From assembly GCA_030141605.1 (NCBI GenBank), contig JAQGDQ010000636.1, positions 1 to 64,000 on the forward strand: a DNA stretch of 64,000 nt, written 5' to 3'. This stretch comes from Tubiluchus corallicola. Lineage: Eukaryota; Priapulida; Priapulimorpha; Priapulimorphida; Tubiluchidae. Shown one piece after another: positions 61,001 to 64,000 of the stretch. The notes beneath the pieces were generated by a model that saw nothing but the letters and a program-made list of their open reading frames with translations, made no database searches and was not told the origin of the DNA. Position numbers and translations under genes: made by a program. The number at the start of each line of letters is the position of its first letter. The stretch's first letter is position 1.

Positions 61001-62202
61001 TTGAGAAGCAGACAATATTAAACATTCACAGACAAAAGATGCTGCTTCTTTCTCAGGAATCAAATAAATATTTTTATAACATGTGCATCACTTTTGTTAT
61101 AGTTGTGGCATTTGACAAAAGATGGAGAAATTCGTAGAGACGATGCTTGTTTGGATTTTGCAGGCAAAGATGTTATAATTTACCCATGTCACGGCCAAAA
61201 AGGAAACCAATTGTGGAAGTATGATCCCAATGTGAGTTTCTGAATATGTTTGTAAACCGTCTACTGATTTTTGCTTTATTTAATTGTTATAATAATTATT
61301 ATTTCAATGATTTATCATCGCAGCGCCATCTTTGGTTGATTCATTTACTCTTTATTAGTGAGTGCTAATTACTCACCAACTCCTTCAAGACCATGTTACT
61401 CAAAATGGGCCTTATTAGAACTATGACTTTTCTGCTACTGTGTGAGCACAAAAATGACTAAACGATGGAAATTTTGTACTGTTCTGTTCGGGAGAATAAC
61501 AGTTATCCAATTAAGATATTTGTTTCAACATTTATAAGTGATTTAATTGGATAAAATTAGGAGAAACATGTCATTTTCAGGCTCTCTAACTTATCCTATT
61601 GAGTAGCTTAGTCTGGTGTGCACTTGCATGACCGTACACACTATTTTATTGATCACCTGCTTGCTACAGCCCAAGCTGTGCAGTGTTCTGTTGTTTCAGA
61701 AAAAAACCAAACAACCAGCCAAGGACAAATTAAGGTCGTTTCATCTCTTGAACGAATTTCTCATTAAAAGTAGGGTAGACTTGATCAGAGTGTTAATTGT
61801 GTCTGGATAGCTGAAATTTTCTGCATTAGCCGATTTCACACAAGTGTACTGCACATTGTTACAGTGCAAACACTGCAGCTATTGATAGAAAGCTCATTTC
61901 AATTTTTTCGTCAAAAACAAAACATAGAAAAATTATCAATATTATGTAACAGCTGCTGAGTGAGAGCAGTTTTTCATGAAGCCATGCAAAATACAGCAAA
62001 GTTTTACAGTCCTGAAAGAGTTGAGAACATCTTTGTCTGTCACAATTATTATTGATTGCAGGCAAATACAATCCGCCACGAGTTGAGTGGAAAGTGCATG
62101 GAGATGAAGACAAACCACAAACATGTCAGTATGGAGAACTGTGATCAAACTAATCCACGGCAACTTTGGGTCTTTGAAAAATACAAACACGAGAAATTAT
62201 AA
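52048..62202 (+). CDS. GALNT-like: Polypeptide N-acetylgalactosaminyltransferase, paralogue 2 (672 aa, 11 exons)
   Basis: Same enzyme type and role as paralogue 1. Exons: 52048-52532, 53122-53289, 53759-53931, 54970-55134, 56973-57186, 57386-57503, 58695-58880, 59627-59755, 60520-60630, 61103-61231, 62062-62202. Sizes equal those of paralogue 1 except exon 9, which is 3 nt longer. All splice sites are GT-AG; the exon 5 donor is GTGGGT. Catalytic motifs [11 protein letters not shown] and WGGEN are intact. Lectin repeats have CLD, CLD and CME with QLW three times. The second residue is Trp instead of Leu and the stem has scattered changes. Most differences are conservative, so both genes appear to be under purifying selection. 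Whether substrate choice differs cannot be told. Confidence 0.95.
53935..54900. other. AT-rich intron 3 of GALNT 2
   Basis: Mostly without counterpart in paralogue 1 apart from short stretches near both ends. No coding potential seen. Confidence 0.5.
55138..55225. repeat. (TAATG/TAACG)n minisatellite directly after exon 4 of GALNT 2
   Basis: 'atgtaatgtaatgtaacg' pentamer-based repeats begin a few bases after the exon 4 donor. Absent from paralogue 1. Confidence 0.85.
55378..55678. mobile_element. GGTTAAGTG-TIR MITE, intron 4 of GALNT 2 (best copy)
   Basis: About 300 bp. The left end reads 'ggttaaaggttaagtgtgcc' and the right end is the complement of 'ggcatacttaacctttgacc'. No coding capacity. 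Confidence 0.78.
55914..56391. mobile_element. Pogo/Tigger-type MITE, 478 bp, TA-flanked, intron 4 of GALNT 2
   Basis: Perfect 18-bp terminal inverted repeats CAGTGGCCGCCGCTTATT, with TA at 55912-55913 and 56392-56393. Several inner copies of 'ttattgtggaca' and 'ttaatatggaca' lie near both ends. Paralogue 1 has the unfilled site with a single TA ('gctagtaatacggtag', about 39353-39368). It encodes no transposase. Confidence 0.93.
56420..56690 (+). mobile_element. tRNA-derived SINE (copy 2), intron 4 of GALNT 2
   Basis: Same family as 10272-10546: A-box-like 'cttagtctagtggtaatg', B-box-like 'ttgttcgaacc', the body 'cagtcggcgataatagctct' and an 'aaataaagatta'(TTA)n tail. Paralogue 1 shows the empty site ('gcgttagtagtctgtcgg'). 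Confidence 0.88.
57950..58490 (-). repeat. Dispersed repeat with palindromic core, inverted copy, intron 6 of GALNT 2
   Basis: Reverse complement of the family at 47868-48420. Paralogue 1 has no copy in intron 6. Confidence 0.6.
58981..59246. mobile_element. GGTTAAGTG-TIR MITE, intron 7 of GALNT 2
   Basis: Orthologous to 42442-42738. Ends 'caggtcacaggttaagtg' and 'cgcttaaactttgacc'. Confidence 0.72.
60785..60985. repeat. Partial dispersed repeat with palindromic core, intron 9 of GALNT 2
   Basis: Contains 'gggataaaattaagaat' and 'tgtacacttgcgtgatcgta' as in the family at 47868-48420. No copy in intron 9 of paralogue 1. Confidence 0.55.
61510..61990. repeat. Dispersed repeat with palindromic core, intron 10 of GALNT 2
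   Basis: Orthologous to 47868-48420: 'gtgatttaattggataaaat', a degenerate core at about 61617-61642, and 'ttagccgatttcacacaagt'. Confidence 0.62.
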
Positions 62203-62616
62203 CAAATTCAAACAATTTGTGATAAAATGAAGTGATCCACAGTTTTGAGATTTTGCGTTTGCAAGGAGTGTTCCTGTTGTTGTGGAAAGGGTTTCTGCAT
62301 CAGCACCGTACTAATCTCTCCCAAGCTGTCAAATATTAATCCGGAAAGTTTCGAAATCGTTAAGGAAGATCTATTTATCCGAGAGTAGCTTTCAGTTGTT
62401 TGTGTAGTTATTTTGTTATGTAAAATATTTTTGTAAAATAGATGTTTTGTTTGCTTGCCAGCATAGAACAAGGTGTTTCTGTATATTTGTGAGTTTGTGA
62501 ATAACTGTAAGATTTGAGAATGAAATTAACAATGCAAATTTCTTTCTGAGGTTTGCATGTTCACTCCCCGGGATAAGTCATAATGACACTGTAACAAATT
62601 AATTACTGTAACTCTC

Positions 62617-62622
62617 AATAAA
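62617..62622 (+). terminator. Polyadenylation signal candidate of GALNT 2
   Basis: AATAAA about 415 bp after the stop codon, with another near 62642 inside the second copy of a direct repeat. Paralogue 1 has no AATAAA so close, because unit 2 begins about 40 bp after its stop. Confidence 0.45.
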
Positions 62623-63469
62623 TGTAGACAGATTTGAGAATGAAATAAACTTTGCAAATTTCGTTCTTAGGTTCGCATGTTCAATTTAATAACTGTTCTG
62701 ATTACCCCCTCCCAATTCATTAGCAGCTTAAGCATACACACTTGTCAGCTTGTTCTTATATTTCTAGCACACTTGTCAGACTGTTCTATTTCAATTTAAT
62801 TGTGTTTGCTTTCCAATCATTGTAATTAAACTTTTTCTTAATTAATTTGATCAAGATTTTACTGAAAATTGCAAATTATTTTAATGAGATCAGTTCTAAA
62901 AGCTAAAGGCTAAAAAAGGGTGCGCCATCCTTTATTAACCGATAGATCTTCCGCAAAAATGACAAAAGATGTTTCTATACTTTTACAAAGTCTCAAAGCG
63001 TTTCGCAAGTATGAAGCAAAAGCCTGTTAAATAGCAGTTGTTGGGCAACCTATACATATTGTACATACAAATAGCTAAAACTGCCGTAAACTAAAATATG
63101 ATTGTTATGTTTACCCTATTAGCTACATTTTAATTTCTGATATCATTATTTATATCTATTATTGTTATTATCTTGCCCTGTTGCTAACGTAGAGGTCGTC
63201 AAAAAGGTTTGGAATAGCATGACGACCATAGTTATTAGCTGTGATCGCCGCCATCTTAGATAAGGGGAGATGAGATTATCTCTACATTTGTTATGAAAGT
63301 TTGTAAATGTCTCATTGTGATACTTTTCTTGTTTTGTAGTTTCTTCAAAACGCTAAAATTTTTTGACTTTAAATCTTCAGCAAGAGGTAATATCTCGGTT
63401 TTTAGGGTGGACAAGTAAGATGCCCGCAGTACAACGTATTTACTAAAAAGTAGAAGTGTACATTATGTT

Positions 63470-63550
63470 GGGAGCGGAGTGGGACACTTACCGAAGTAGA
63501 ACAATTGGTGTCCATGGGCTGCCCAAGTAGGACACTAGGGTCATGTCACG
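63470..63550 (-). repeat. Inverted relative of the repeat at 32436
   Basis: Reverse complement contains 'ctagtgtcctacttgggcag' and 'cccatgg', as in 32436-32560. Confidence 0.55.
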
Positions 63551-64000
63551 AACTGAGTGGTTAACCGTAACAGCGGCGTCCGTTGCCCTTGTTTATTTAT
63601 TAATAATAATTGAAAATGTCGATACACTTTGAATAATTTATTAATTATACATGTGATAAAATAATCTTATTCTGAACTAGTAGACCGGCCAGTATTAGAC
63701 TTGGTTCCGATATTAACCTTTTTAAAAGTCAAATAAGCCTGCTTTTTAGGCGATTCCAACATTGCTTAAGGTATATCATTTTTTATTTTTTCTCGCTTCA
63801 GAGACTGGTAATCTGTTTCATTACGTGTTGGACAAATAATTGTTTTCTACTAATCAAACGAGCTAGCGATCTATGTGCCCTACATAGTTTCACACTTTGA
63901 AATACTAAGTACTTAGTTTAATGTTATGATGATATTAATGGAGCTATAATAATGATGATATTGTTGTAAAAATACATTCGTAAATCGTTAAAAACTATTC

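Larger units (their letters stand above)
48676..62225. repeat. Tandem segmental duplication, unit 2 (GALNT paralogue 2)
   Basis: A direct copy of 32040-48675, starting 'cttcttacttcagtaaattc' and ending just after the last exon in 'gataaaatgaagtgatc'. The two unit ends share this short 3' UTR segment. Confidence 0.9.
62203..64000. other. 3' UTR of GALNT 2 and flanking DNA, no further gene
   Basis: The 3' UTR probably reaches the polyadenylation signal near 62617. A direct repeat of about 55 bp ('gagaatgaaat', 'gcaaattt', 'gcatgttca') occurs at about 62510-62565 and 62632-62685. Beyond that it is AT-rich, with an inverted relative of the 32436 repeat at 63470-63550. No coding potential seen. 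Confidence 0.55.

Overview
The window is animal nuclear DNA from an invertebrate metazoan that I cannot name to species. It is AT-rich and carries GT-AG introns, C2H2 zinc-finger (ZNF) arrays with TGEKP linkers, an 11-exon glycosyltransferase gene present twice, LINE and SINE retroelements, MITEs and much microsatellite DNA. There are no bacterial operons, no CRISPR array and no intact rRNA or tRNA gene.

Left half (1-30300): a young poly-zinc-finger cluster embedded in repeats. A unit of about 7.5-9 kb is repeated in tandem three times (about 1-9011, 9012-16700, 16705-24050). The order in each unit is a 61-70-bp satellite, an AT-rich spacer, a decayed reverse-transcriptase remnant, a (CTA)n/(CTG)n microsatellite, and then, in copies A and B, a minus-strand ZNF gene. 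Gene A (6308-8863) has 27 fingers. Gene B (14413-16131) has 13 fingers and a longer N-terminal linker. In both, the array is cut by the same extra A in an A run and continues in another frame. Copy C has no ZNF gene. Instead it carries two 5'-truncated LINEs, one inserted in the older RT remnant (19612-21134) and one in the trinucleotide tract (21557-24053). A fourth paralogue, gene D (27317-29053), lies on the plus strand behind a 101-bp minisatellite and a 385-bp hAT-type MITE. Its 3' fingers are broken by frameshifts and a 575-bp insertion. The family shares an N-terminal domain starting MDQAVQ with repeated psi-K-x-E (SUMO-acceptor-like) motifs.

Right half (32040-62225): a direct tandem duplication of a complete polypeptide N-acetylgalactosaminyltransferase gene. 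Paralogue 1 (34282-48633, 671 aa) and paralogue 2 (52048-62202, 672 aa) each have 11 exons with the same phases. Each encodes a type II membrane enzyme with a GT-A catalytic domain (DSH, WGGEN) and a C-terminal ricin-type lectin domain. All exons can be read through without a stop or a broken splice site, so both look functional.

The introns record insertions before and after the duplication. Paralogue 1 alone holds a pogo-like transposon relic with the C-terminal end of a transposase, a 5S-rRNA-derived SINE and a LINE 3' end. Unit 2 alone holds a TA-flanked pogo-type MITE, a tRNA-derived SINE, a solo-LTR candidate and another retroelement tail. The paired copies show the empty sites. The last 1.8 kb (62203-64000) contains the 3' end of paralogue 2 and then no recognisable gene.

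In functional terms, one half is a recently duplicated, partly decaying DNA-binding gene family among transposons, and the other is a recently duplicated Golgi O-glycosylation enzyme.
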